A stretch of 64,000 nt of DNA from Bacteroidales bacterium (lineage in GTDB: Bacteria > Bacteroidota > Bacteroidia > Bacteroidales > WCHB1-69). Shown piece by piece: positions 1 to 8,460 of the stretch (position 1 is the first letter of the stretch; each line of letters opens with the position of its first letter). The stretch spans positions 1 through 64,000 of the forward strand of contig JAFZXM010000031.1 in the NCBI GenBank assembly GCA_017616775.1, read 5' to 3'. Position numbers and translations under genes: made by a program. Under the pieces are notes generated by a model. It was not told the origin of the DNA, made no database searches, and saw only the letters and a list, made by a program, of their open reading frames with translations.

Positions 1-2803
1 AAAATATTTCAATCACTTCTCCTTGACTTAGCTGAACTTTTTCCCCATGATGATTCTTGATAAATTCGTAACCGAGTTGATTTGATTTCAATTTATTCAC
101 TTCTGCTTCACAAATCACCTTGTTGCTGAAAGAATCATCAAAATATCGTGATTGAGGAATAATGTGTTCAATTTCATAGTCTGAAGTGAATAGTTTTGTG
201 AGAGAAATTTGTTTTCCTGTATAAGGTGAACGATATTTTTGTTCCAACCAACATTTATAACGAATAATATCTGATTTTGAAGGTTGAGCCTGCTTTGAAA
301 TCTTTGAAATAAAATCAAAATCCTTGTCGTCTTTTTTCAAATTATCCAGAGCATTTTCTTCATAAATCCGCAATATGTCTTGTTGACTTGGCGAATATGG
401 TCGGACATTCTTAATGCCCATTTCTGGATTCATAAATTCCATCAGCATCGCCTTGATACGCAAGTTGGTATTTTCATTTTCCAGAATGCGTTCTGTCATT
501 TGTTTACGCTTATCTGCTGGATTCTTCATGTCGCGCCCAAGTTCTATGTGTATTTCGTCTATTTGACCTTCCTGTTTCCAGATGTCGCGTACAGTACGCA
601 ACGTTTCTGTAACAACTTGCTCAACAATAGGATTCCTTAATGAATGCTGTTTAAAATGCTTTAGGTAATTGTCAATATCTTCGGGCTTTTCCCACTTTTC
701 AATTTCTTTTGCTTCGGAATGTCGGTCGTATACTATATAGCAAGCAAGCCAAGTAGGTAATCCCTTGAAGTGGTTTAATTCAGTCAGATTGATTGCTTTT
801 TCGCGTACCCGATTCATAATGTTTTCATCGAATTCCCCAGATATAATTTTCTCAATGCGTTTTTTTGTATTGTCGTCAATATCATCGGCATTCCAATACT
901 TACCCATGCGTATAAGTGGCAATAGTTTCTTGATTGCCTTTTCGGAATATGCACCATATTCCTTCTTGAATGGTTTTATTTTCTTGAATGTTTCAACGAA
1001 ATTGCTTTCTAAATTGTTCTTCTGTGCAAATGTTTCCAATGCTTTGCCAATTTCAATCTTGTCTTCAACGGAATACAATATGTGCCATAGTTTCATTTCC
1101 ATTTCGCATGAAAGGAATTCTTTTTTCATTCCACATTTCTCCAATGCAGAAAGCAAATCATTTCTTGTTTCGTTGCACGGATATTCCTTGTCTTCAACAT
1201 AATTCCAGCGATACGGGTGTTTTTCTTGACCTTTCGCTTTCTTTATCTTGAAATATGAGTTCAATAAGGTGTCCTGCTTAATGCTTGCTCTGTTGTTAAG
1301 CCATTCGAACAATTTTACATAGTCGTCTTCTGTAGTTAGAAATTCTGCAGTAACATCAATATCGGTTTGTAGTTTTCCGTTTAATTCTTTTTCCCGTTCA
1401 TAAATTTTCAGATTCTGCACGAATTGCCATAATCTGAACTCTTGGAATAACGGATTTGACTTTGCTACGCATTTTAGATGTGCAAAAAATTTCTTGTCTT
1501 GTCCATTTTCATCCTTAATATAATTTCCGCTTTCATCTTTTTTTAGATAGACATGGCTTTCATACGGACAGTCGCTTATCAATGATTTTTTGCTCTTGAG
1601 TGGGCGTTGGTAGAATAGTATATCGTTGATAAACAGATTTGTAAAATCTGGTTTTGCAATATTGTTCCTATGTGCCTCGTTTATTGGATAAAGTTCATTT
1701 ATACATTCAAGGTATAGATTTTCGTCACGCAATTCGGGAATAAATTCTTTTTGCTTTTCAAGAATCAGTCGTAATTCTTCTTTGTAGAATTTGCGTTCAA
1801 TGGTTCTTACGAGTTTTCCAATGATTTTTTGATTTGGATTCTGCAGTAAGTTGTCGTAAATGTAGTATCCAACAGTCTTGTTGCTATTTTCTATGTCGTA
1901 TTCTGTTTTCTTTTTGACAAGAGTCCAGTCATCTTCTTTTGGTGCTCGGAATGAGCGTTTGATATTGCCTTCCTTGTCTTTCTTGGGTTTTCCGTCTTTC
2001 TCCAAGTCGGTGGTAACAATAAATTCTTTTGTTTTTCCTTCCCAGTCTAGCGGAATGCGGCTAGTGCGGCGGTATATCATACCGTTCTCCAAATAGACAT
2101 TATACCATATATCATCACCTTTCTTTTCGTCTGTTGCTTCAACCTTGATTACTTTTTGAGCAAGAAATTCAACTAATTTGTCCTTGTTTTCTTCCTCTTC
2201 TTCGCCACGAAGTTGGTAATAACCGCGCTTTTGGTTGAACTGAAGCAGAATCCATGCAAGTTCTTCCTTGGTGATTGCATCTGTCAGAGCTTTTTTGCGG
2301 AGATAATATATTGTCCAATCGTATGGAACTTTTTTGTCGTTTGCTACAATTTGTGGCTGGTATTTTGCAAAATCTGCAAGCATTTCGTTGAATGAATCTG
2401 CAAAAATAAACTCAAATTTTCCTTGCTCGTTCTTGCTCCAAGGCAATTTAGGTTCGCTGTCATCGGTGAATTTTCCATACCTATTTATATGTGTTGCATA
2501 ATGTTCTGGCAGAAAATTCATATGTTTTAACACGCGTAGTAGACGTTCTCGCCTTAATAGGTTTCGTTCCAATAGGCGACGGGTGCCTCTAAATCCAGTG
2601 CGGTCTGCTGTTTGTGATACAGAGTTTCCTTTTTCAAATTCACCCAATATGTCAGCTGACATTGGAATGATTCTGCTACCAGCCGCACTGATTTCTATTG
2701 GTTTCAAATATTTTGTTTCATTTTCGCGATTAGTTTCATCCGCATTCACCACTGCCCAACCTATGCTGTTGGTACCCAAATCAAGTCCAAGAATTTTCTT
2801 CAT
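1..2803 (-). CDS. cas9: Cas9, type II-C, 5' part (gene continues past the left edge)
   Basis: RNA-guided DNA endonuclease of a type II CRISPR system. The ATG is at 2803 and the frame stays open to base 1, giving about 934 residues. Visible landmarks: RuvC-I with DLGTNSIGWA (catalytic Asp8); an Arg-rich bridge helix at about residues 66-95 (DRTGFRGTRRLLERNLLRRE); RuvC-II with EIHIELGRDMKN (catalytic Glu754); and the HNH motif YEIEHIIPQSRYFDDS (catalytic His880), followed by the downstream NK pair of the HNH fold. RuvC-III and the PAM-interacting domain lie outside. HNH at residue 880 suggests a total near 1400 residues, as in the large Bacteroidota II-C enzymes. A tracrRNA sits divergently upstream. 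cas1, cas2 and the repeat array are not in the window and are expected to the left. No frameshift was noticed. Confidence 0.97.
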   Translation of the reverse strand, partial: MKKILGLDLGTNSIGWAVVNADETNRENETKYLKPIEISAAGSRIIPMSADILGEFEKGNSVSQTADRTGFRGTRRLLERNLLRRERLLRVLKHMNFLPEHYATHINRYGKFTDDSEPKLPWSKNEQGKFEFIFADSFNEMLADFAKYQPQIVANDKKVPYDWTIYYLRKKALTDAITKEELAWILLQFNQKRGYYQLRGEEEEENKDKLVEFLAQKVIKVEATDEKKGDDIWYNVYLENGMIYRRTSRIPLDWEGKTKEFIVTTDLEKDGKPKKDKEGNIKRSFRAPKEDDWTLVKKKTEYDIENSNKTVGYYIYDNLLQNPNQKIIGKLVRTIERKFYKEELRLILEKQKEFIPELRDENLYLECINELYPINEAHRNNIAKPDFTNLFINDILFYQRPLKSKKSLISDCPYESHVYLKKDESGNYIKDENGQDKKFFAHLKCVAKSNPLFQEFRLWQFVQNLKIYEREKELNGKLQTDIDVTAEFLTTEDDYVKLFEWLNNRASIKQDTLLNSYFKIKKAKGQEKHPYRWNYVEDKEYPCNETRNDLLSALEKCGMKKEFLSCEMEMKLWHILYSVEDKIEIGKALETFAQKNNLESNFVETFKKIKPFKKEYGAYSEKAIKKLLPLIRMGKYWNADDIDDNTKKRIEKIISGEFDENIMNRVREKAINLTELNHFKGLPTWLACYIVYDRHSEAKEIEKWEKPEDIDNYLKHFKQHSLRNPIVEQVVTETLRTVRDIWKQEGQIDEIHIELGRDMKNPADKRKQMTERILENENTNLRIKAMLMEFMNPEMGIKNVRPYSPSQQDILRIYEENALDNLKKDDKDFDFISKISKQAQPSKSDIIRYKCWLEQKYRSPYTGKQISLTKLFTSDYEIEHIIPQSRYFDDSFSNKVICEAEVNKLKSNQLGYEFIKNHHGEKVQLSQGEVIEIF

Positions 2804-2849
2804 ATAAAATATAATAAATAGTATTTTAATTACTTAAACAAATATTTGG

Positions 2850-2857
2850 CAAAGTTA
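2850..2857 (-). promoter_or_regulatory. cas9 promoter, -7 element
   Basis: On the minus strand this reads TAACTTTG, an exact match to the Bacteroidota TAnnTTTG element, 46 bases upstream of the cas9 ATG. I see no clear TTTG at -33. Confidence 0.55.
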
Positions 2858-2901
2858 ATATTTTTTTTCTTTGTTTTGTGATTTCGTATAATATTTTTTT
2901 T

Positions 2902-2909
2902 TATTTTTG
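2902..2909 (+). promoter_or_regulatory. tracrRNA promoter, -7 element
   Basis: TATTTTTG, an exact TAnnTTTG match placed directly before the predicted tracrRNA. A TTTG at 2875-2878 could serve as the -33 element, though the 23-base spacing is slightly long. Transcription would start near 2912. Confidence 0.6.
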
Positions 2910-2910
2910 C

Positions 2911-2994
2911 AGAACAAAATTTAAGCAATTCACAATAAGGATTATTCCGTTGTGAAAACATCTAAAGCGGGGCTCATGTCTCGCTTTCTTTTTT
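2911..2994 (+). ncRNA. tracrRNA of the type II-C CRISPR-Cas system
   Basis: Trans-activating RNA that pairs with crRNA repeats and is held by Cas9. The anti-repeat is at about 2916-2936 (core AAGCAATTCACAAT). It is the complement of the GTTGTGAATTGCTT start that I recall for repeats in this Cas9 clade. It runs into ACAATAAGG, which also follows the anti-repeat in Neisseria-type II-C tracrRNAs. A small nexus hairpin follows (GGA-TTAT-TCC, 2939-2948), and then a strong terminal hairpin with a U-tract. The RNA is encoded on the strand opposite cas9, in the intergenic space before it. The repeat itself is not in the window, so the pairing is inferred. Confidence 0.85.
2964..2994 (+). terminator. 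tracrRNA terminal hairpin / intrinsic terminator
   Basis: Nine-pair stem: 2964-2972 (AAAGCGGGG) with 2979-2987 (TCTCGCTTT), including two G-U pairs, with loop CTCATG. It is followed by TTCTTTTTT-type T-rich sequence. In II-C tracrRNAs this hairpin is both a Cas9-binding element and the terminator. Confidence 0.8.
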
Positions 2995-3119
2995 ATATAT
3001 AAGTTGCTATGAATGGTTATTGCAATTTTTGCAACAACCACTCATTTAGTTTTGTCATATAATTGATATATTTCTTACACCTACTTTCATTCCGTCTGAT
3101 TTGTATTCATTTTTTTTTG

Positions 3120-3127
3120 TATTTTTG
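3120..3127 (+). promoter_or_regulatory. promoter of the Na+/alanine symporter gene, -7 element
   Basis: TATTTTTG, exact TAnnTTTG match, 37 bases before the ATG at 3165. The only TTTG nearby (3100-3103) is closer than usual. Confidence 0.5.
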
Positions 3128-3164
3128 CAAATTAATTTTCCAAAGAATCGGTTAATAAACATAT

Positions 3165-4616
3165 ATGGATAGCATAATACAAGCGGTAAACGGGTGGGTG
3201 TGGAGTCCTGCCTTGGTGATATTGTGTTTGGGAGCGGGGGTATATTTTTCTATAGGCACCCGTTTTGTACAGATACGGCATTTTGGCGAGATGGTCAAGT
3301 TGCTGTTTTCTACCGACAAGACGCAAAAGACGGGCATTTCCTCCTTTCAGGCTTTTGCCATGGCACTGTCGGGACGTGTCGGCACCGGCAATATAGTAGG
3401 GGTGGCCACGGCCATCGGCTATGGCGGTCCGGGTGCAATAGTATGGATGTGGCTGATAGCATTTCTGGGTGCCGGCTCTGCCTTCACCGAGGCGGCGTTG
3501 GCACAAGTGTACAAAGAAAACCATCACGGACAGTACAGAGGCGGTCCTGCCTATTATATAGAAAAAGGATTGCGCAGCAAGGTGTTGGCGGTGATATTTG
3601 CCGTAAGTGCGGTGGTGGCCTGCGGGGTATTCATGCCGCCGGTGCAATCCAACGGAATCGCCATTTCCTTTGCCAACACATTTCATATTCCGGTGGCATA
3701 TATCGGGGGTGCATTGGCATTGCTGATAGGGCTGGTGGTGATAGGCGGGGTGACCCGCATTGCCCATGTGGCACAAATAGTGGCACCATTTATGGCGATA
3801 GTATATATTTTATTGGCGATAATAATACTCATCTGTCATGCATCGGAGGTTCCCGCTGTGTTTGCCGACATGATACGCAGTGCTTTCGGCATGAACGAAG
3901 CCTTAGGAGGAATTTTGGGCAGTACGATAGCATGGGGAGTAAAACGGGGTATATATTCCAACGAGGCCGGACAAGGCACCGCCCCTATAGTGGCTGCCGC
4001 CGCCAAGGTGTCGCATCCTGTCAAACAAGGCTTGGTGCAGGCATTTTCCGTCTATGTGGATACTTTGCTGGTGTGCACCGCCACCGCGGTGATGATATTG
4101 GCATGCAAAACATATAATGTATATGCCGCAGACGGCAGCTTGCTGGTAGCTGCGGAAAACATCTCCTTGGGGCATCCCGATGTCTCCTATACCACCGCCG
4201 CCATTTCCACCTTCCTGGGAATGCAGTGGGGAGGCATAGTGGTTTCGGTGGCATTGTTTTTCTTTGCCTTCACCACCATTATGGCGTATTATTATTATGC
4301 GGAAACCAATTTGGTATATCTGTTCGGACACGGCAAAAAAGAGCATATCCTTATCTGGGTATTGCGGATCAGTGTTTTGACCATGGTGTTTTTCGGTTCC
4401 GTCAAAGAGGCAAAAATCATTTGGGATTTGGGCGATATTGGTGTGGGCATGATGGCATGGATCAATATAGTGGCTATCTTGCTGCTGTCACCCAAATCGT
4501 TCCGCCTGCTGAAATCGTACGAAAAGCAGAAAAAGCAAGGTCGCGATCCTGTATTCGACCCGCAAGAACTCAATATCAAAAACGCCGGCTTTTGGGAAGA
4601 AAAAAACAAGGAATAA
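3165..4616 (+). CDS. sodium:alanine symporter (AGCS family)
   Basis: Inner-membrane transporter that takes up alanine or glycine with sodium ions. The 483 residues fit the AGCS family length. Seen: the family block RVGTGNIVGVATAI at 71-84, the block RGGPAYYIEKG at 125-135, about ten hydrophobic segments, and a charged C-terminal tail. The start at 3165 follows the TAnnTTTG promoter at 3120. It stands alone between the CRISPR locus and the ruvX-def genes. Which amino acid it carries cannot be read from the sequence. Confidence 0.93.
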   Translation: MDSIIQAVNGWVWSPALVILCLGAGVYFSIGTRFVQIRHFGEMVKLLFSTDKTQKTGISSFQAFAMALSGRVGTGNIVGVATAIGYGGPGAIVWMWLIAFLGAGSAFTEAALAQVYKENHHGQYRGGPAYYIEKGLRSKVLAVIFAVSAVVACGVFMPPVQSNGIAISFANTFHIPVAYIGGALALLIGLVVIGGVTRIAHVAQIVAPFMAIVYILLAIIILICHASEVPAVFADMIRSAFGMNEALGGILGSTIAWGVKRGIYSNEAGQGTAPIVAAAAKVSHPVKQGLVQAFSVYVDTLLVCTATAVMILACKTYNVYAADGSLLVAAENISLGHPDVSYTTAAISTFLGMQWGGIVVSVALFFFAFTTIMAYYYYAETNLVYLFGHGKKEHILIWVLRISVLTMVFFGSVKEAKIIWDLGDIGVGMMAWINIVAILLLSPKSFRLLKSYEKQKKQGRDPVFDPQELNIKNAGFWEEKNKE

Positions 4617-4801
4617 TGAACCGCAAAATGGTTTTGCACATGCATTTCACAGCATTTTCTCACTAACGGCACACAGCGGATGTACAGCAATGCGGCAGGG
4701 AACATTTTGATTGTTAGCAAGCTAACGCGGGGGACTTCCCCACAACACTTTTCCGCCTTAGCTTATATGCCGTATTGATACATAATAATACAAAAAAATG
4801 G
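4617..4801. other. intergenic region without recognisable gene
   Basis: About 185 bases between the symporter stop and the ruvX promoter. I found no open reading frame with family features, no clear hairpin terminator and no known RNA. Confidence 0.5.
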
Positions 4802-4809
4802 TATATTTG
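4802..4809 (+). promoter_or_regulatory. ruvX-def operon promoter, -7 element
   Basis: TATATTTG matches TAnnTTTG, 26 bases before the ruvX ATG. A TTG at 4775-4777 is a possible -33 partner with a slightly long spacer. Confidence 0.6.
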
Positions 4810-4835
4810 CAAAAATTTTCATATAGGAAAATGAT

Positions 4836-5273
4836 ATGGGCAGAATAATGGCTATAGATTATGGTCAAAAAAGAACAGGCATTGCGGTTACTGATGATTT
4901 ACAGTTAATTGCCAATGCTCTCACCACCGTGCCCACCGCCGCTTTATTCGATTTTTTGCATCAATACCTCCTCAAGGAAAATGTGGAACTCATTGTGGTG
5001 GGAGAACCCAAACAAGTCAACAACCAGGCATCGGAAAGCAGCAAATACATCCAACCGTTTTTACAACGTCTGCAAAAAGAGTTTCCTAACATGGCCGTTG
5101 CACGCATGGATGAGCGTTTTACCTCCAAAATGGCATTTCAGACCATGATAGATGCCGGCTTGGGAAAAAAAGCAAGACAAAATAAAGCTTTGGTGGATAC
5201 CATCAGTGCCACTATCATCCTTCAATCGTATATGGAAAGTATGGAATATAAGAAAAGAAAGGAAAAACAATGA
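4836..5273 (+). CDS. ruvX: Holliday junction resolvase-like RuvX/YqgF
   Basis: Putative RNase H-fold nuclease of the YqgF family, implicated in rRNA 3' end processing and proposed as a Holliday junction resolvase. Its 145 residues are the usual length. Seen: the first-strand motif IDYGQKRTGIA with Asp8, GEPKQVNN near 56-63, DERFTS at 92-97, and the final DTISATIILQSY helix. The stop overlaps the ATG of def by four bases (ATGA), so the two genes are translationally coupled. Start chosen at the first ATG after the promoter. Confidence 0.92.
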   Translation: MGRIMAIDYGQKRTGIAVTDDLQLIANALTTVPTAALFDFLHQYLLKENVELIVVGEPKQVNNQASESSKYIQPFLQRLQKEFPNMAVARMDERFTSKMAFQTMIDAGLGKKARQNKALVDTISATIILQSYMESMEYKKRKEKQ

Positions 5274-5824
5274 TATTACCCATTACAGTATATGGCAATC
5301 CTATATTAAAACGAAAAGCACAGGATATTGATGCCGATTATCCCGATTTGCATCAGCTTATAGAAGACATGTTTGCCACCATGTATCATGCCCGCGGATG
5401 TGGCTTGGCGGCTCCGCAGATAGGCAAAAGCATCAATGTGTTTGTCATAGACACCACCGAAATGGAAGAGGAAGGCAGCCCTAACGAACCTGTCAAAATG
5501 GCTTTTGTCAACGCTGAAATCACAGAGCGATTCGGCAACGATGAAGTTTTTTGCGAAGGCTGTTTGAGTGTGCCGGGTATTAACGAAAATGTGATACGCA
5601 AATCTGCCATCACCATCACATGGTGCGATGAAAATATGGAATCGCACACGCAAACATTTGAAGGCATGGCCGCCCGCGTTATCCAACATGAATATGACCA
5701 CATTTTAGGAAAAACATTCATAGACAGAATATCGCCTTTTAAACGCACCTTGTTGAAAGGCAAACTCAAAGATATAGAAACAGGCAAAAAGACAACCTTT
5801 TACAGAACCAAACCAAATAAATAA
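5270..5824 (+). CDS. def: peptide deformylase
   Basis: Removes the N-formyl group from nascent proteins in the cytoplasm; a metal-dependent hydrolase. All three family motifs are present: GCGLAAPQIG at 43-52, EGCLS at 96-100 (metal-binding Cys) and HEYDH at 140-144 (two metal-binding His and the catalytic Glu). Length of 184 residues is typical. Coupled to ruvX by an ATGA overlap and followed four bases later by a TPR lipoprotein gene, so the three probably form one transcript. Confidence 0.97.
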   Translation: MILPITVYGNPILKRKAQDIDADYPDLHQLIEDMFATMYHARGCGLAAPQIGKSINVFVIDTTEMEEEGSPNEPVKMAFVNAEITERFGNDEVFCEGCLSVPGINENVIRKSAITITWCDENMESHTQTFEGMAARVIQHEYDHILGKTFIDRISPFKRTLLKGKLKDIETGKKTTFYRTKPNK

Positions 5825-5828
5825 CACC

Positions 5829-6332
5829 ATGAAGAATTTAACAAAATATATGTCGTATTTTTGCTGCATAGCATTTTTATGCGTATCGTGCAAACCTTCG
5901 GCTGCCGACAAACAAAAAGAAATAGCCCAAATGGAAGAGAACACCTACGAAGTGTACGACACTACCCTGCTCAACCAATTGATTTCCGCCTATAAAGACT
6001 ATGTAAAAGCATTTCCGCAAGATTCGCTGTCACCCGAATACCTTCTGCGTGCCGGCTGCATAGAAATCAAATTAGGCAAAGGCGGTGATGCCATACAACA
6101 TTTTGACCGTATTATCAACTATTATCCCCAATACGAAAAATTACCGGAAGTATATTACTACAAAGCTTATACTTACGAAGCAGTGATATTTGATATAGCA
6201 CAGGCACGTGCCGGCTATACCGAATTTATCAATCGCTTTCCGGAACATTCCATGGTTACGGATGCACAGCTATCCATCAAATATTTGGGCATGTCACCCG
6301 AAGAAATTGTAGCCTCCTTTAACCTTGAATGA
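5829..6332 (+). CDS. TPR-containing lipoprotein
   Basis: A 167-residue exported protein. A signal peptide ends in the lipobox FLCVSC with Cys21, so it should be lipid-anchored. The rest is helical with tetratricopeptide-like pairs (PEYLLRAGCIEIKLG, PEVYYYKAYTYEAV), the arrangement of BamD/YbgF-type periplasmic TPR proteins. It starts four bases after def. The binding partner is unknown; an envelope assembly role is a guess from the family shape. Confidence 0.7.
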   Translation: MKNLTKYMSYFCCIAFLCVSCKPSAADKQKEIAQMEENTYEVYDTTLLNQLISAYKDYVKAFPQDSLSPEYLLRAGCIEIKLGKGGDAIQHFDRIINYYPQYEKLPEVYYYKAYTYEAVIFDIAQARAGYTEFINRFPEHSMVTDAQLSIKYLGMSPEEIVASFNLE

Positions 6333-6379
6333 GTTCACCGATGACTAAAAAACAATATTAAAAACAAAAACATAACATA

Positions 6380-7150
6380 ATGATTATCAAACATTCTATC
6401 AAGCAATTAAAAACAGACAGATTATCGGCAATATGCATAGGAAGTTTTGACGGCGTGCATATTGCCCACAAAAAAATTTTACAAAAAACCAAACAGGAAG
6501 CCGCTAAAATAAAAGGGATATCCATCGTTATTTCATTTTCAAACCACCCGTATCAGGTATTACATCCCCACAACAAAAATTTCGGCTTGTTATGCACCGA
6601 AGAAGATAAAATAACACGTATTGCCGAAGCGGGCATAGACTATTATATCTCCTTGGATTTTAATCAAAAAACGGCGAACACGACCTATTTGGATTTTATA
6701 CACCTGCTGAAAAAACAACTCAATATGCACACATTGGTCATGGGTCAGAATCATCATTTCGGCAAGGAACAAGGCGGTTGCCTGCCTGCTTTACGCACCG
6801 GGGCGAGCCAAGAAAATATCAAAATAGCATTGGTAAACGATGTATATATAGGCAAGGAAAAAATCAGCTCCTCCGCCATAAGGACAAAAATACTTCAAGG
6901 CAATTTGGCCGGAGCCAATGCTATGCTGGGATATCCCTATGGTTTCCCTGCTTACAAAACCGGCACATGGAAAAAATACACCCGTTTCATGCCTTTGAAC
7001 CGTCATTTGATTTTTCCTCCCACCAAACAACAGTACAACATTACTGTCAACGGCCAACCCGCTACCGCCTGCACCGATGCGTTCTATATATATGTAGAAA
7101 CCGTCTATTGCAATCAAATGGAAAAAGTTAACATCTCATTTATCAGTTAA
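6380..7150 (+). CDS. ribF: RibF-type FAD synthetase lacking a recognisable riboflavin kinase domain
   Basis: RibF normally phosphorylates riboflavin to FMN (C-terminal domain) and adenylates FMN to FAD (N-terminal domain). The N-terminal nucleotidyltransferase is intact: GSFDGVHIAHKK near residue 22, FSNHPYQVLHP near 53, MGQNHHFG near 122, and ISSSAIRTKILQGN near 162. After about residue 180 (GYPYGFP) the usual 120-130 residue kinase domain with its PTAN motif is missing. Only about 70 unrelated-looking residues remain, so the protein is 256 residues instead of roughly 310. The frame is open with no frameshift signature. It lies four bases before the acyltransferase gene. FAD synthetase activity is expected; riboflavin kinase activity is doubtful. 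Confidence 0.82.
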   Translation: MIIKHSIKQLKTDRLSAICIGSFDGVHIAHKKILQKTKQEAAKIKGISIVISFSNHPYQVLHPHNKNFGLLCTEEDKITRIAEAGIDYYISLDFNQKTANTTYLDFIHLLKKQLNMHTLVMGQNHHFGKEQGGCLPALRTGASQENIKIALVNDVYIGKEKISSSAIRTKILQGNLAGANAMLGYPYGFPAYKTGTWKKYTRFMPLNRHLIFPPTKQQYNITVNGQPATACTDAFYIYVETVYCNQMEKVNISFIS

Positions 7151-7153
7151 ATC

Positions 7154-8320
7154 ATGGCAAAAAAAGACCCCTTTATAGATATCAGACCTTATTATGATGA
7201 AGAATTACCTTATGTGGTGAATCGCATGCTGCAAAGTCCGGGATTTATTAATTCCCTCACCAACTTCATGCCCGATGTGCCCTTGAACATCATGGTAAAA
7301 CGCATACGTAAAATAAGCACTTTGGATGAATTGCAGAAAAAAGTGTATAGCCCTATCATACAAACTTTGGAAGAAAGAAGTATAGATGAACTCACCTTTG
7401 GGGGATATGAAAATCTGGAAAAATCCAAAGCATATCTTTATGTGGCCAATCATCGTGATATTGTGATGGATTCCGCCATTTTGCAGGAATACCGCATGCT
7501 GAACAATGAAAGCACTTGTTTGAGCGGCATCGGTGACAACTTGTTGATGTCGCAAATATTTACCGACATTGCCAAAACGGGCAATATGTTCACCATCACC
7601 CGCACCGGCAATGCCCGCCAAATGGTCACCAAATCCAAATTGGTGTCGGAATATATCCATACCAATATAACCAAAAACCACCAGTCGGTGTGGATAGCCC
7701 AACGTAACGGAAGGACCAAAGACGGATGCGACAAAACCCAGCCCAGTGTGCTGAAAATGTTCTGCATGAGCCGACGCAACAAAGAGCTTTTCAAGCACAT
7801 CAAAGAGCTGAATATAGTGCCCATCACCATATCCTATGAATTTGAGCCATGCGACCAGATGAAAGCCCGCGAACTTATACTCACCGAAAAAAATAAAAAA
7901 TACGAAAAATTACCGGATGAAGACTACAGAAGCATCACTACCGGTATTTTCGCCTACAAAAGCCGCGTTCATCTTCAGTTTGGACATCCCATCAACGAGG
8001 ATATAGACGAAAGCCTGCATTTCTCCAGCGAAAATGAGAAAATACAATATCTTTGCTCTCTTATCGACAAGCAGATGTATAAGCACTACCGCTTGTGGCC
8101 CAACAATTACATAGCTTACGATTTGCTCAACAACAGCACTGTATTCCAAAGCAAATACAATGAATTGGCCAAAAGAGATTTCAACCAGCATATCCGTAAA
8201 CAAGCCAATATTGACGATGTAAGCTATTTTAAAATGAAACAGCGGCTGCTAAGCATATACGCCAATCCCGTAAGAATAGCCATAGAAAATAATTTGGAAA
8301 ATATTACGGTGCAATCGTAA
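7154..8320 (+). CDS. phospholipid acyltransferase family protein (1-acylglycerol-3-phosphate acyltransferase-like)
   Basis: Putative membrane-associated glycerolipid acyltransferase of 388 residues. It carries an acyltransferase block NHRDIVMDS at 99-107. Compared with the textbook NHx4D block, the Asp is one position further on. A second block, VWIAQRNGRTKDG, lies near 177-189 and resembles the FPEGTRS-type substrate block. A further conserved stretch, NIVPITISYEFEP, lies near 220. No strong transmembrane helix is evident. It follows ribF by three bases. Substrate is inferred from the family only. Confidence 0.75.
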   Translation: MAKKDPFIDIRPYYDEELPYVVNRMLQSPGFINSLTNFMPDVPLNIMVKRIRKISTLDELQKKVYSPIIQTLEERSIDELTFGGYENLEKSKAYLYVANHRDIVMDSAILQEYRMLNNESTCLSGIGDNLLMSQIFTDIAKTGNMFTITRTGNARQMVTKSKLVSEYIHTNITKNHQSVWIAQRNGRTKDGCDKTQPSVLKMFCMSRRNKELFKHIKELNIVPITISYEFEPCDQMKARELILTEKNKKYEKLPDEDYRSITTGIFAYKSRVHLQFGHPINEDIDESLHFSSENEKIQYLCSLIDKQMYKHYRLWPNNYIAYDLLNNSTVFQSKYNELAKRDFNQHIRKQANIDDVSYFKMKQRLLSIYANPVRIAIENNLENITVQS

Positions 8321-8329
8321 AAAAAATGA

Positions 8330-8337
8330 TACCTTTG
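8330..8337 (+). promoter_or_regulatory. tRNA-Ser promoter, -7 element
   Basis: TACCTTTG, exact TAnnTTTG match, 22 bases before the mature tRNA 5' end. Confidence 0.6.
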
Positions 8338-8340
8338 CAA

Positions 8341-8356
8341 ACTCGCCGAAGCGAGT
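8341..8356 (+). other. leader hairpin just before tRNA-Ser
   Basis: Perfect inverted repeat ACTCGC-CGAA-GCGAGT, three bases upstream of the tRNA. It would be the first structure in the primary transcript and may help 5' maturation, which is a guess. Confidence 0.5.
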
Positions 8357-8359
8357 AAA

Positions 8360-8446
8360 GGAGAGATGCCGGAGTGGTCGATCGGGGCGGTCTCGAAAAC
8401 CGTTGACCGCGTTTGCGGTCCCAGGGTTCGAATCCCTGTCTCTCCG
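8360..8446 (+). tRNA. tRNA-Ser (anticodon CGA)
   Basis: Acceptor arms GGAGAGA (8360-8366) and TCTCTCC (8439-8445) pair perfectly, with discriminator G at 8446. The anticodon loop CTCGAAA has anticodon CGA at 8394-8396, reading UCG. There is a long class II variable arm (GACCGC-GTTT-GCGGTC) and the T-arm GGTTCGAATCC. The 3' CCA is not encoded. Confidence 0.97.
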
Positions 8447-8460
8447 CAATATTCCATCAA

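Noticed and set aside
765-1251. Plus-strand reading frames of 87-145 codons inside the cas9 region
   Set aside because: They lie antisense to cas9, whose frame carries all the domain motifs; their translations show no family features.
1-3000. CRISPR array
   Set aside because: No repeated spacer-repeat units are present in the window; only cas9 and tracrRNA are, so the array must be outside.
4617-4801. SRP RNA, 6S RNA or tmRNA in the gap before ruvX
   Set aside because: None of the conserved cores of these RNAs could be found on either strand.
8413-8460. Upstream extension of nadD
   Set aside because: The in-frame extension runs through the tRNA-Ser gene; the NadD fold begins exactly at the ATG at 8461.
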